Made by a program: the position numbers and the translations under genes. A stretch of DNA of 64,000 nucleotides, from positions 1 to 64,000 of the forward strand of contig JARLFY010000018.1 in assembly GCA_031296325.1 (NCBI GenBank), given 5' to 3'. The DNA is from Acidobacteriaceae bacterium. Lineage in GTDB: Bacteria; Acidobacteriota; Terriglobia; Terriglobales; Acidobacteriaceae. This document shows, piece after piece, positions 1-9,273 of this stretch. The notes beneath the pieces are model-generated. The model saw only the letters and a program-made list of their open reading frames with translations. It made no database searches and was not told where the DNA came from. How positions within the stretch are numbered: position 1 is the stretch's first letter; every line of letters begins with the position of its first letter.

Positions 1-600
1 GCCGTTCCTGCGCCCGGAGCTGTGCTGGAGGTCGTCCAGCTAAACGTTCCCGCCGGGGTCGACGTTCCGCCGCTCAGGGTTGAGGACGTCAGCGTCTGCC
101 CGTAGGTGATGCCAGTCGCGGTCGGCCAAGTGATTGGAGACGGAGTCGCCTTCGCTACCGTTACGTTCGCGCTGCCGATGACCGTGCTGTAATCCGTCGT
201 GTCGGACGGGGTAAACGTCACACTCTGCGCTGCAGTTCCTGCGCCAGGAGCTGTGCTGGAGGTCGTCCAGCTAAACGTTCCCGCTGGGGTCGACGTTCCG
301 CCGCTCAGGGTTGAGGACGTCAGCGTCTGCCCGTAGGTGATGCCAGTCGCGGTCGGCCATGTGATTGGAGACGGAGTCGCCTTCGCCACCGTTACGTTCG
401 CACTGCCGATGACTGTGCTGTAATCCGTTGTATCGGACGGGGTAAACGTCACACTCTGCGCTGCAGTTCCAGTCCCCGGTTCCGTCGAGGGGGTTGTCCA
501 AGTGAAGGTTCCGTTCGAGGATCCACCGCTCAGCGTCGAAGAGGCCAAGGCTTGTCCATAGGTGATGCTGCTGGCGGTTGGCCAAGTCACGACCGGTGTC
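1..600 (-). repeat. 231-bp tandem repeats encoding Ig-like modules
   Basis: The marker GTCGTCCA/GTTGTCCA recurs at 31, 262 and 493, an exact 231-bp (77-codon) period. The first two units differ at only a handful of positions; the third (about 470-600) is more diverged. The array continues past base 1. High identity suggests recent duplication or gene conversion. Confidence 0.9.
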
Positions 601-2768
601 GCCTGGTTCACGATCAGCGTGACGCTGGCCGTCCCCGTCCCCGTATAGGTCGATGTATAGGACGCGCTCGGAGTATAGGTTACGTTCAACGTATTCGAGC
701 CAGCGGAGAGTACCGTTCCCGACACGGGGCTGTAGACATAGGTTCCGACGGCATTGGCTGTGGTGTTGCCTCCGGCGTTGCCCACGGCATTCAACTGCGT
801 GCTGCTCAAAGCCGTGCCATAGGTGATGGCAGCCGGGGTGGCCCAGGTAGCGGCGGCATGTTCGTCGGCGGTGACGTTAAGCGACCCGGTTTGCGCACTG
901 GAGAATGTTGAGCTGGAAACAGTTGCCCCAACCGTCTCGCTCGCAGTCGTGGCTCCTGCCGTGGCGTTAGCCGAGACGCTCGTCGTAACCGTAAACGCAT
1001 AGTTGGCGCTGGTGGCAATTCCGGTGGTCTGCGTGCAGGTCAGCGTACTCACCGAGCAGCTCCAGCCGCCGGTTGAATCCGTCTCTGTAATGGCGGTGGC
1101 CGTCAGCGCCGAGGGTAGCGTAATGGCCAGAGTGATGGGCAAGTCCGGAGTAGCGTTGAGCGCGGTGCTGCCATTGGCCAAACCAACCGTGATGGAATCA
1201 GCACTATCGCCCTCGTTGAAGGTTGTCGGGCTGCTGCCCAGAGTAATAGTCATCGAGGGAACCACCACCGGAGTCACGGCGTTGGAGAGGTCGAAGAGCG
1301 CGTATTCCAGCATCTTCTCCTGCGCCACCTGACTGTCCCCAGCCAGGGTCGGGCACTCAGCGGGGAATATTTCGCCCCCCACGTTGGAGACATTTTCCAC
1401 ATGATAATCGTTGAACATCACCCGACCGTACTGCGAGGCTTCAGCGGCGCCAACCGGCGTATTGAAGCTCATCTGCATGATTGGAGTACCGGTGTAGTTG
1501 CTTCCGGTCTCCTGATTCAGGGTCAGCCAGGTCTGGGTTGGCGGAGTTACGGATGCCACATCGATGCGCAAGGTGCTGATCTCAACCTGTCCATCGGTGC
1601 CAGTATCTGCCGTTCCCAGTGTTCCATTAGCCGCGTATCCGCTTTCGTAGAGCCAGTCGGAGAGCGTTGTGCCGCCGGTGAAGCTGGTATTGAGGGTACC
1701 AATTCCATAGCCAGTACCGCTGGATCCAAGGGTGCCGCCCGATGCAGAAGGAGTGCTCAAGGAACTCCAGGTAGCCGCCCCCGAGAAGCTCGCTCCCGAG
1801 TGCGTTTCTGAGGATTTCAGCCAGACATCACTATAGTGGGTAGCAAAGACTCGCCCGCCTGCGCTCGTATAATCGAGTATTTTGTCGATATTTGCTGTTG
1901 ATTCCGTTAAGCTTGAATCTCCCTGACAGGGAAATATCAACATGTCGTAGCTATTCAGGGCCGTAGCACTCGTTCCCCCGATGAGCGCGGTTTCCAACGG
2001 AGTCGACGCACTGATGACCGCTCCAGGTTTTCCATCGCCCTGATAGAAGTGGACGCGACCGCCCGTAGACCCGGTACAGCCGCTGGGGACGTGGCCCGCG
2101 TCGTCTGTGAACTCGCAATCGTTGAGACCCAGACCGTAGTTCGCGCTGCGCAAGACGCACTCCTCGGCATCGGCGGATCCGGTGGAGATGGCGATCAAGG
2201 GAATGTTCCCCTGAGCCGCCGTGAGCGTACTGGTCGGCTGCGGATTCACATAGCCCGAGTTGTGACTGGACGGCATCTCCAGAACAATGCCCGTGATGGC
2301 CGTGGTGCCGACATTCTCGGTAAACTCGCTGACCCACTTGCCCGCCTGGATGACCAGCGTGTAGTTGGTGCTTACCGGCACATTGCTCAGCGTAAAGGTT
2401 CCATCCACCGCAGTGTAGGTATAGGAATAGACGCCACTCCCCGATACCACCACGGTCGGCAGCGAACTCGCCGCCGTAAGGCATCCCGTCGCCGCCGTTC
2501 CCGGACACGTCGCCCCCGAAGCCGGAACCGTTACTGTCCCCGTCGTCACATAGACCAGCACATTGGGCAGCACGTTCGTTCCATTGGGCATATAGACCTT
2601 GCCGCTGATGGTGGTGGTCGCCGCAAAGGCCTGCGCACTGAACAACGCCAGCGCCAGCAGCACCGCCGCTCGCCCTGCGCCAAGAGGCCTGAATATGTTT
2701 TTAAAAGAGCCAAAAGCAGTGGAAATGGAGGCAATCAACGTACGAGCACAGCTTTTCAAATCTGCCAT
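1..2768 (-). CDS. Secreted MBG/Ig-like repeat protein, 3' end beyond the window
   Basis: I translated this frame by hand: it is open from an ATG at 2768 to the window edge (at least 922 residues). The N-terminus is a long Sec signal peptide (basic start, hydrophobic VLLALALFSAQAFA, cleavage near residue 50), followed by a carboxypeptidase-regulatory-like segment (SGKVYMPNGT...) and a roughly 300-residue extracellular region of unknown function containing DYTSAGGRVFATHY. Around residues 500-630 is a cell-surface-type beta domain (MTITLGSSPTTFNEG), then MBG/Ig-like modules of about 77 residues, each with WPTATGITYGQTL...FTPSDTTDYSTV. The last three modules are 231-bp tandem repeats, nearly identical in DNA, running off the window. 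AGGAG lies about 12 nt before the start. Probably exported to the surface or medium; function unknown. The reading frame is certain, the role is not. Confidence 0.85.
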   Translation of the reverse strand, partial: MADLKSCARTLIASISTAFGSFKNIFRPLGAGRAAVLLALALFSAQAFAATTTISGKVYMPNGTNVLPNVLVYVTTGTVTVPASGATCPGTAATGCLTAASSLPTVVVSGSGVYSYTYTAVDGTFTLSNVPVSTNYTLVIQAGKWVSEFTENVGTTAITGIVLEMPSSHNSGYVNPQPTSTLTAAQGNIPLIAISTGSADAEECVLRSANYGLGLNDCEFTDDAGHVPSGCTGSTGGRVHFYQGDGKPGAVISASTPLETALIGGTSATALNSYDMLIFPCQGDSSLTESTANIDKILDYTSAGGRVFATHYSDVWLKSSETHSGASFSGAATWSSLSTPSASGGTLGSSGTGYGIGTLNTSFTGGTTLSDWLYESGYAANGTLGTADTGTDGQVEISTLRIDVASVTPPTQTWLTLNQETGSNYTGTPIMQMSFNTPVGAAEASQYGRVMFNDYHVENVSNVGGEIFPAECPTLAGDSQVAQEKMLEYALFDLSNAVTPVVVPSMTITLGSSPTTFNEGDSADSITVGLANGSTALNATPDLPITLAITLPSALTATAITETDSTGGWSCSVSTLTCTQTTGIATSANYAFTVTTSVSANATAGATTASETVGATVSSSTFSSAQTGSLNVTADEHAAATWATPAAITYGTALSSTQLNAVGNAGGNTTANAVGTYVYSPVSGTVLSAGSNTLNVTYTPSASYTSTYTGTGTASVTLIVNQATPVVTWPTASSITYGQALASSTLSGGSSNGTFTWTTPSTEPGTGTAAQSVTFTPSDTTDYSTVIGSANVTVAKATPSPITWPTATGITYGQTLTSSTLSGGTSTPAGTFSWTTSSTAPGAGTAAQSVTFTPSDTTDYSTVIGSANVTVAKATPSPITWPTATGITYGQTLTSSTLSGGTSTPAGTFSWTTSSTAPGAGT

Positions 2769-3377
2769 GGTGGGGGTAAAACTCCTAACTTAGTCTCTGA
2801 ATACGGCTCTGCTTTGAAAGCAGTAAGGCTCTACTCGTGACGCAAGTGAATAAAAACGTTTTGCTTCCGTTACCTGCGGCAAAACACATCTCGCCTGAAG
2901 CTTGCGACCTGCAAGCATCTAATAACAAGTTTGTTACAAATCAACTTTGCCTGTTTTCGACTATTTATACAGAAGGCTAGCCCCGAGTGGTTTCGGAGTT
3001 TGCAATGATGTTTGGCAAGAATCTCCTAAAAGGTAACACAGATGGTTCATTTTCAAAGAGTTAATTTTCTGTTATGACGTTACTCAACGAGTAACGTTTC
3101 GAGGACCGTAAATTCTGATTCGGAAACAAGCTTGAAATCAATAATTCACTCCGGAAGATTGCGCATGATTTGTATGTTGCTGATTATAAATAAACTAAAG
3201 CCCGTATCCGAGAGACTTCCGGATCAGCCTCAACGCGCTTTGCTCCGCTATTGATCTTTCTACGGCTATCTATTCCGCTCGAAAATTTTCCACAATCACG
3301 CTGAAATCGTTCACAACGCTATCTATATATGTAATCCGCTAACCATATGCTGAACAGCCTTCGGCTTGAACGCCTTG
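2769..3377. other. 609-bp A+T-rich intergenic region
   Basis: No supportable gene. It separates the start of the Ig-repeat gene from the end of mnmE, both on the minus strand, so it should hold the Ig-gene promoter. It contains a 21-bp inverted repeat at 3077-3097 and short symmetric A+T-rich motifs near 2930-2950. No clear terminator is seen after mnmE. Confidence 0.6.
3077..3097. promoter_or_regulatory. Perfect inverted repeat, possible operator
   Basis: ACGTTACTC - AAC - GAGTAACGT: 9-bp perfect arms around a 3-nt centre, about 310 bp upstream of the Ig-repeat gene. It is too A+T-rich and lacks a T-tract for a good terminator, so a protein-binding site is more likely. The role is inferred. 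Confidence 0.35.
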
Positions 3378-4823
3378 CTATTTGCCGATGCAGAAGCGGG
3401 AGAAGATCTGGCTGAGGACGTCTTCGCTGGTGGTCGCACCGGTCAGGGCGTCGAGTCCGCGCAGGGATTCGTAGAGATCCAGCAGCAGCATCTCGTGCGG
3501 AGTCCGCGCCGCCACAGCCGCCTGCGCCGCATCGAGGCCGCGCAACGCCTGTTCCACCGCTTGATGCTGGCGCAGATTGGTCAACATTCCCGCCTCGCGC
3601 AGCCCTCCGTCGGCTCCCGCAACAGCGCTCACAATCGCCGCTCGCAACGCGGAGATTCCTTCGCCAGTCAGCGCAGAGGTTGAGATTTCTCGCGGAGTTT
3701 TCTCCGCAGCATCGGGCACGAGGACCGCAAACCCTGCGTCTGCAACCGGAGAATCGCCGCCTGCGGAAACTCCCGCCGCAGCCAGATCGCTCTTGTTCCA
3801 CGCCAGCAGCAGGCTACTCCCGACAGCACTGCCATTTTCTCCAGCCGCAGACTCCAGAACTGCGCGATCCTCTTCGCGTAGGCCGGTCGTTGCGTCGACG
3901 ACCAACAGCACCACGTCGGCCTCGGCCATCGCCTCGCGCGATCGCGCAATGCCCAGCCGCTCAGCCTCATCGACCCCGGCGTGATCGCGCAACCCCGCCG
4001 TGTCGATCAGCTCGACCGGAATGCCCTCGATTGCCACGCGCTCGGCCACGGTGTCTCGCGTCGTCCCCGGAGCGGCGGTCACGATGGCTCGCTCGCGCTC
4101 CACCAACCGATTGAACAGGCTGGACTTACCTGCATTGGGCCGACCCACGATCGCCAGACGGAAGCCCTCGCGCACGATGCGTCCGTAGGCGAAGCTGCGC
4201 TCCAACTCCGCCAGCGGCTGGCGAATCGTCGCAATCTGAGCGGCGATCTGGGCTGACGCCATCACGTCGATGTCATCCTCGGCGAAGTCGATTCCGGCCT
4301 CCATCGCCGCGATCAGCCCGACCAGTTCCGCCTTGACCGGAGCGACCGTCTTGGCCAGCGAGCCGCCCAACTGCCGCGCCGCCACTCGCGCCTGCTCCAG
4401 CGTGGACGAGCCAATCAGGTCGTTGACCGCCTCGGCCTGCGTCAGGTCGAGGCGCCCAGCCAGAAACGCCCGCTGGGTAAACTCTCCCGGCTCGGCCAGG
4501 CGCGCCCCCTGCGCGCAACACTGGCGCACGATGTACTCCAGCAGAACCGGCGATCCATGCGCCGCAATCTCGACGACATCCTCGCCAGTGTAGGAGTTTG
4601 GCGCAGCAAAAAACGTCGCCACAGCCTCGTCGAGCGTCTCTCCGCTGGCCGCATCGATCACCTCGCCGAAGCGTGCTCGTCCCGCCGCAAGCTCATGGCG
4701 CAGACGCAGCAGCGGCGCAGAGATCTCCCGCGCCCGCTCGCCCGACAGACGCACCACGCCGATTCCACCGCGCCCCACCGCGGTCGAGATCGCCACAATC
4801 GTCTCCTGCTCTATCCCATTCAT
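3378..4823 (-). CDS. mnmE: tRNA modification GTPase MnmE
   Basis: With MnmG it forms the enzyme that installs (carboxymethyl)aminomethyl groups at C5 of wobble U34 in tRNAs. The 481-residue protein has the full family layout: N-terminal folate-binding domain (DTIVAxSTAxGRGGIGVVRLSG-like start at residues 6-28, PNSYTGED near 75), helical domain, inserted G domain with P-loop GRPNAGKSS (227-235), TTRD, DTAG and NKSD, and the invariant C-terminal FCIGK whose Cys is needed for tRNA modification. It starts 7 nt after the MqnC-like gene stops, so the two are probably co-transcribed. Its partner mnmG is at 19517-21796. Confidence 0.97.
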   Translation of the reverse strand: MNGIEQETIVAISTAVGRGGIGVVRLSGERAREISAPLLRLRHELAAGRARFGEVIDAASGETLDEAVATFFAAPNSYTGEDVVEIAAHGSPVLLEYIVRQCCAQGARLAEPGEFTQRAFLAGRLDLTQAEAVNDLIGSSTLEQARVAARQLGGSLAKTVAPVKAELVGLIAAMEAGIDFAEDDIDVMASAQIAAQIATIRQPLAELERSFAYGRIVREGFRLAIVGRPNAGKSSLFNRLVERERAIVTAAPGTTRDTVAERVAIEGIPVELIDTAGLRDHAGVDEAERLGIARSREAMAEADVVLLVVDATTGLREEDRAVLESAAGENGSAVGSSLLLAWNKSDLAAAGVSAGGDSPVADAGFAVLVPDAAEKTPREISTSALTGEGISALRAAIVSAVAGADGGLREAGMLTNLRQHQAVEQALRGLDAAQAAVAARTPHEMLLLDLYESLRGLDALTGATTSEDVLSQIFSRFCIGK

Positions 4824-4830
4824 CTCGGCT

Positions 4831-5733
4831 CTAGTTCAGAAACATCGTTCGGTAAAGCGCGTCCCGCTGAACGGGCTGGAAGCCGGCGTCGCGGATGATG
4901 CGGCGCAGGTCTTCTTCGCTGGCGCTGCTCTCGTCTGGCGTTACAGAACCCGCGTCGTTGGCCCCAAAGCGCAGTCCCATCTGCAAAACCTTGAGACTCT
5001 GCGTCGTGGCGCCAGCCTGAATGTTCGCGATGTTGTCGAGGAAGATGCGCGCGATGGCCAGCGTCTTCAACTGCTCGACCGCAGTCGGCTCGGCGTTCGG
5101 CCGCTTGCACGAGGGAAGGCTCTGCGCAACGAAGGCCGTGAAGCCGTTGGTCTTCTGCTGCAATTGCCGCACTGCTGCGAGAAGATCCACGCGCTGCTCG
5201 ATCGAGTTCTCCGCGCCGCAAGACATTGTCGCAACGGTCTGCATTCCCAGACTATGCGCCGCAGCGTGTACCTCGATCCACTCATCCAGGCTGCACTGCT
5301 CGCGATCGCCTACGATGGAACTCAGCCCAGCATCGCGCAGCCGTGCGATAGTCTCTTGCAGCCCCAACCCGCAGCTCGCGGCCAGCGCCACAATCTCCGT
5401 CGCCGACAGACTCTCGACCCAGAGCGAGGGAAAGCGTTGCCGAACGCCGCCGAAGACTCGCTCCAGCCACTCGATGCCGCGCGCACTCAACCCGCCGCTA
5501 AGCAGACGAACTCCCGTGCTGCCCATCTCGACCGAGGCGCGAATCTCTTCGCAGAGCCGGTCGAGCGAGGCGCCGTCCGCCTGTGTGTCTGCGAGAGGGA
5601 CCTCGCGCAGCAGCGCGTAGCTGACAACGCCCTCTGGATGCAGCCGTCGGCGCAGCGCATCGGCCTCCATGCCAAGGCCAATCAGATCGTCGCTGCGAAA
5701 GCAATTCAGAGCCTGTTCGTGGCTGATTCCCAT
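4831..5733 (-). CDS. MqnC/MqnE-like TIM-barrel protein lacking the radical-SAM Cys motif
   Basis: The 300-residue protein aligns end to end with cyclic dehypoxanthine futalosine synthase (MqnC) and relatives: DLIGLGMEADALRRRLHP at the N-terminus, then LDEWIEVHAAAHSLGMQTVATM, GFTAFVAQSLP, LKTLAIARIFLDNIANIQA, LRFGANDAGSV and a final LRRIIRDAGFQPVQRDALY. However, the segment after RLHPEGVVSY (residue 40), where the family carries CxxxCxxC for its 4Fe-4S cluster, is replaced by a short cysteine-free linker. The glycine-rich GGGAE(I/L) segment near residue 135 and the post-FGAND loop are also shortened. The frame is continuous, so this is not a simple frameshift. It therefore probably cannot do radical-SAM chemistry; a regulatory or scaffold role in menaquinone synthesis is possible. 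Promoter-proximal to mnmE. Confidence 0.8.
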   Translation of the reverse strand: MGISHEQALNCFRSDDLIGLGMEADALRRRLHPEGVVSYALLREVPLADTQADGASLDRLCEEIRASVEMGSTGVRLLSGGLSARGIEWLERVFGGVRQRFPSLWVESLSATEIVALAASCGLGLQETIARLRDAGLSSIVGDREQCSLDEWIEVHAAAHSLGMQTVATMSCGAENSIEQRVDLLAAVRQLQQKTNGFTAFVAQSLPSCKRPNAEPTAVEQLKTLAIARIFLDNIANIQAGATTQSLKVLQMGLRFGANDAGSVTPDESSASEEDLRRIIRDAGFQPVQRDALYRTMFLN

Positions 5734-5796
5734 GCCTCTATTCTACTCAGAACCTGCCCGGAAGCTCTGGAACTGGCAGTGGGAGAAAAAGCTTAA

Positions 5797-5834
5797 CACG
5801 GATGACACGGATAGAAGCACGGATCTACGCGGAT
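5797..5834. repeat. Short tandem CACGGAT motif array
   Basis: CACGGAT occurs at 5797, 5806 and 5818 and CGCGGAT at 5828, at 9-12 bp spacing, in the intergenic region between two divergent genes. Function unknown; it may be a dispersed low-complexity repeat or a binding array. Confidence 0.5.
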
Positions 5835-5967
5835 AAGGCAGGATGATTCGGAACTGGACTCTGCTATCGTCAGGAAGCATAATGCTGCCGTATGGTTAAG
5901 GCGCGGGTGCAGTGAACCTACGTCCTTCCAAACGTGAACTCGTATAGAGTTCTTTCAGGTGAGTCCC

Positions 5968-7311
5968 ATGCATGGTCTATCCCTTCTTTGTCGCAGGCTA
6001 CACTCCCTGATAACGCTGGTCGTTCTCGCCGGACTGTTGCCCGTGTGCGCCTCGGCGCAGAGGCCGTCCTCGTCTCCGCTGGTCGTCAAGCTCACGATTC
6101 ACGACACGATTCAGCCGATCACCGCCGACTATCTGAAGCGCGGATTGGACGATGCGGCCAGCCGCCACGCCGAGGCAGTACTGGTCTCGCTGGGAACGCC
6201 CGGCGGCCTGCTTTCCTCGACCCGCGAGATGGTCGCCGCGATTGAGGCCTCGCCGGTGCCGGTGATCGTCTTCATCGAGCCGGCGGGTAACCGCGCGGGA
6301 TCCGCCGGATTCTTCCTGCTGGAGTCCGCCGACGTTGCCGCGATGGCTCCCGGAACCAACGCAGGAGCGGCCCACCCAATCCTTGAAGGCATGACCATGG
6401 ATCCGGTGCTGAAGCAAAAGATGGAGAACGATGCGGCGGCGTTTCTGCGCTCCTACGTGACGGTGCGCGGACGCGATGCCGCCTCCGCCGAGGACGCCGT
6501 GCGCAACTCCAAGTCCTACAGCGAGGCCGAAGCGCTCAAGCTGCACCTGATTGACACGGTCGCGCCCGACGACGACGCTCTGCTCGCCACTCTCAACGGT
6601 CGCACCATCAAACGCTTCAACGGCGCCAGCCAAACGCTGCACTTCTCCCACGCGGAGTTGGTCGCCATGCCTCCGTCCACCCGCGAGCGGCTGCTGACGC
6701 GACTCACCAGCCCCGACCTCGACGTGCTACTTCTGCTTTGCGGAGGGCTGCTGATCTACCTGGAGTTCAATGTTCCCGGAACCATCGTCCCCGGCGCTCT
6801 GGGGACGCTGATGGTTCTGCTCGCCATCTTTGGCCTGAACCTTCTGCCGGTGCAGCATACCGCGGTCCTGCTTCTCTTCGCCGCGCTGGCGCTGATGGTT
6901 CTGGAGGCGAAGTTCGCCAGCCACGGAGTGCTGGGCGTGGTCGGCGTACTCTGTCTGGTCTTCGGACTGGCCACGCTGGTCAACGGCCCCACGCCGGAGA
7001 TGCGCGTCCACTTTGGAGTAGCCGCCGGAGCGGGAGTCGGCTTCGGAGTCATCACCTTCGGATTGGCGTGGATCGCCTTCAAGGCCCGTCGCGCCAAGCG
7101 ACTGACCGGGGCACAGGCCATGCTGGATCAGGTCGCCATCGCCATCACGCCCATCGCTCCGGTCGGAGAGCTTCCCCTCGGCCAGGTGGAGGTTCGCGGC
7201 GAGTTCTGGAAGGCCGCGCTACCTGCTGGAACATCCCCCGTTCCCGCCGGAACCGAACTCATCGTGCGCGCCGTAGACGGCCTGACCCTGACCGTCGTAC
7301 GGCGTGGATGA
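5968..7311 (+). CDS. NfeD-type membrane-bound serine protease (ClpP class)
   Basis: 447 residues. A signal peptide (LITLVVLAGLLPVCASA) precedes a ClpP/crotonase-fold protease domain (about 35-230) with VSLGTPGG and a Ser in AGNRAGSAGFF, matching the stomatin-operon-partner protease family. Next come four to five hydrophobic segments (about 250-370: LDVLLLLCGGLLIYLEF, GTLMVLLAIFGLNLL and others) and a C-terminal NfeD OB-fold domain ending in LTLTVVRRG. The protease domain is periplasmic by inference; the family is linked to membrane-protein quality control with stomatin/SPFH partners, none of which is adjacent. AGGTGAG ends 5 nt before the ATG at 5968, so I prefer this start to the in-frame GTG at 5959. 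Confidence 0.88.
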   Translation: MHGLSLLCRRLHSLITLVVLAGLLPVCASAQRPSSSPLVVKLTIHDTIQPITADYLKRGLDDAASRHAEAVLVSLGTPGGLLSSTREMVAAIEASPVPVIVFIEPAGNRAGSAGFFLLESADVAAMAPGTNAGAAHPILEGMTMDPVLKQKMENDAAAFLRSYVTVRGRDAASAEDAVRNSKSYSEAEALKLHLIDTVAPDDDALLATLNGRTIKRFNGASQTLHFSHAELVAMPPSTRERLLTRLTSPDLDVLLLLCGGLLIYLEFNVPGTIVPGALGTLMVLLAIFGLNLLPVQHTAVLLLFAALALMVLEAKFASHGVLGVVGVLCLVFGLATLVNGPTPEMRVHFGVAAGAGVGFGVITFGLAWIAFKARRAKRLTGAQAMLDQVAIAITPIAPVGELPLGQVEVRGEFWKAALPAGTSPVPAGTELIVRAVDGLTLTVVRRG

Positions 7312-7360
7312 TCCCAGCACACCCTGCTCTGTATGCTTGTTATTCCACAGCACTTTTGTT

Positions 7361-7397
7361 TGTCATTCCGCAGCGAAGCGGAGGAATCTGCTTTTGC
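7361..7397 (+). repeat. Dispersed palindromic repeat, type A
   Basis: TGTCATTCCGCAGCGAAGCG followed by GAGGAATCTGCTTTTGC. The core CCGCAGCGAAGCGG can fold, and the outer ATTCC/GGAAT arms extend the stem. It ends 14 nt before the rsmD start codon. Confidence 0.85.
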
Positions 7398-7411
7398 CTG
7401 ATAATGGATAA

Positions 7412-8059
7412 ATGCGCGTAATCGCTGGAACCTATCGCTCCCGACAACTGATCGCCCCTCGCGGCTCTGACACCCGCCCCACCAGCGACCGGCTGCGCGA
7501 GACCCTGTTCAACATTCTGGCTCCTCGCGTTGCAGGATGCCGCTTCGCCGATCTCTACGCGGGAACCGGAGCGGTCGGAATCGAAGCAATCAGTCGCGGC
7601 GCGGCGCAGGTCTGGTTCGCGGAGAAGGCCGAGCCAGCGCTGGCGGCGATCCGCGATAACCTGAAGGCGCTCAAGATCGCTCGCGGCTTCACCATCGAGG
7701 AGCGCGGGACGGGAGCGCTTCTGGAGCGGCTAGCCAAGAAAGCACAGAAGGCGCCAGCGCAGAGTCTTCCGGCTGAAGCAGCGGAGACACTCGCAACCGC
7801 AACGAGTTATGGCCAGCCTAGCGATGGGCTTGATCTTGTCTACCTCGATCCGCCGTGGGAGGCCGAAGCGGAGTTCGCCAACACGCTGCACCTGCTGGGC
7901 AGCGCGCGCGGCAGGCTGGTTCTTGCGCCCGACGCGCTGGTCGTCGCCGAACACAAGAGCAAGGATCCCCTTGCCGCGCGCTACGGCGAGTTGGTGCAGA
8001 CGCGCACCCTCAAGCAGGGCGACGCCGCGCTTAGCTTCTACGCGATCGCGGCGGAGTAA
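7412..8059 (+). CDS. rsmD: 16S rRNA (guanine966-N2)-methyltransferase RsmD
   Basis: The 215-residue protein begins MRVIAGTYRSRQLIAPRGSDTRPTSDRLRETLFNIL, a signature of RsmD. The SAM-binding motif I is FADLYAGTGAVGIEAISRGA and the catalytic motif is YLDPPW (usually DPPY). It methylates the N2 of G966 in small-subunit rRNA. A roughly 25-residue Ala/Gln-rich insert (about 110-140) extends it slightly beyond the usual ~190-200 residues. A type A repeat sits just upstream. It ends at 8059, directly abutting the convergent gene at 8060, with no intervening base. Confidence 0.95.
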   Translation: MRVIAGTYRSRQLIAPRGSDTRPTSDRLRETLFNILAPRVAGCRFADLYAGTGAVGIEAISRGAAQVWFAEKAEPALAAIRDNLKALKIARGFTIEERGTGALLERLAKKAQKAPAQSLPAEAAETLATATSYGQPSDGLDLVYLDPPWEAEAEFANTLHLLGSARGRLVLAPDALVVAEHKSKDPLAARYGELVQTRTLKQGDAALSFYAIAAE

Positions 8060-9214
8060 TCAGCCCAGCGAGTCGAGTGCCTGACCGATGTCGGCGAGCA
8101 GGTCGTCGATGTGTTCCAACCCGGTGCTGAGGCGGATGAAGCCCTCGGGAACGTCGTCTCCGCCCCAGCGCGCACGGCGTTCGGCGCAGGTACAGGTGCC
8201 GCCAAAGCTGGTGGCCTCGGTGATGAGCTTCGCCTTGGCGAGGAAGGCTTCGGCAGCGGCGCGGTCGGCCAGAGTGAAGCTGAGAATCGCGCCGAAGTAG
8301 TGCATCTGGCGAGCGGCGATCGCGTGGCCGGGGTGCGTCGGCAGACCTGCGTAGAGAACCTTGTGGACAACATCGGTGCGGGTCGTCAGATACTCGGCGA
8401 TGCGCTGCGCGTTGAACGAGCTTCGTTCCAGCCGTAGCGGGAGCGTTTCGATGGATCGTAGCGCGAGCCATGCCTCCATCGGGCCCAGAATGCCGCCCAT
8501 TAACGTGCGCCACTGCTCGACCTGCTGGCGAAGTTCGAGGTCGCGCACGGCGACGTGGCCGAGAATAATATCGCTGTGGCCGCTCATCGACTTGGTGTCG
8601 CTGGCCACGGCGAAGTCCGCGCCCAGAGCCAGCGCGCGCAGACCGAGCGGGGTCGAACTGGTGTTGTCGACGGCGACCAAAGCTCCGGCCTTGTGCGCCC
8701 GCTCGCACAGCGCGGTGATGTCGCAGACCTCCATCAGCGGGTTGCTGGGCGACTCGATCCAGAGCAGCTTTGCGCCCTCCAGACACTCGCCCTGCGCGTT
8801 GTCGGCGGTGGGAGCGAGGCGCACGACGACGCCCATCTTGACGAAGTACTCCTGCATCAGCGCACGCGCGGCGAAGTAACAGTTCGCGGGAAGAACGACC
8901 ACGTCGCCCGGCTTCAGCACGGCTCCGAAGACCGAGGCGCAGGCCGCCATCCCGGAGGCGAAGACCAACGCCTTGGCGCGGTAGGACTTGCCCGCGTTGG
9001 CATGGCCGTCTGCGAAGACGCCGGACTCCATCTGCCCAATGATTTGCTCCAGCGCGATCCACGTGGGATTACTCATTCGCCCATAGGTGAACGGCGATTC
9101 ATTCGGATCGCCCGGCGTGTGGAAGGGAGCGGCGAAGACGGGGCTGGGATGTAGCGGCTCGCCAGCTACCGCGCGAGTCAGGGTCGAGCGAAGAATCTTG
9201 GTCGAATCATGCAT
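8060..9214 (-). CDS. PLP-dependent Cys/Met metabolism enzyme (cystathionine gamma-lyase/synthase type)
   Basis: 384 residues of the Cys/Met metabolism PLP family (fold type I). Visible: ALVFASGMAACASVF (phosphate-binding loop), LLWIESPSNPLMEVCDI, VAVDNTSSTPLGLRAL (PLP ring Asp), the Schiff-base lysine in SDTKSMSGHSD, and the C-terminal FIRLSTGLEHIDDLLADI. Members act in transsulfuration (cystathionine synthesis or cleavage) or use O-acyl-homoserine; the sequence alone does not fix the substrate. The active site is complete. Start: ATG at 9214; the Shine-Dalgarno sequence is weak. Confidence 0.85.
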   Translation of the reverse strand: MHDSTKILRSTLTRAVAGEPLHPSPVFAAPFHTPGDPNESPFTYGRMSNPTWIALEQIIGQMESGVFADGHANAGKSYRAKALVFASGMAACASVFGAVLKPGDVVVLPANCYFAARALMQEYFVKMGVVVRLAPTADNAQGECLEGAKLLWIESPSNPLMEVCDITALCERAHKAGALVAVDNTSSTPLGLRALALGADFAVASDTKSMSGHSDIILGHVAVRDLELRQQVEQWRTLMGGILGPMEAWLALRSIETLPLRLERSSFNAQRIAEYLTTRTDVVHKVLYAGLPTHPGHAIAARQMHYFGAILSFTLADRAAAEAFLAKAKLITEATSFGGTCTCAERRARWGGDDVPEGFIRLSTGLEHIDDLLADIGQALDSLG

Positions 9215-9273
9215 GTCGTTGGGTTAATCCTAACTCCTTCCGCAAAATCGCTTTCTGCGCTCAACCATTGGCC

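Noticed and set aside
1-600. CRISPR array
   Set aside because: The period is 231 bp with coding continuity and no unique spacers; it is a protein repeat.
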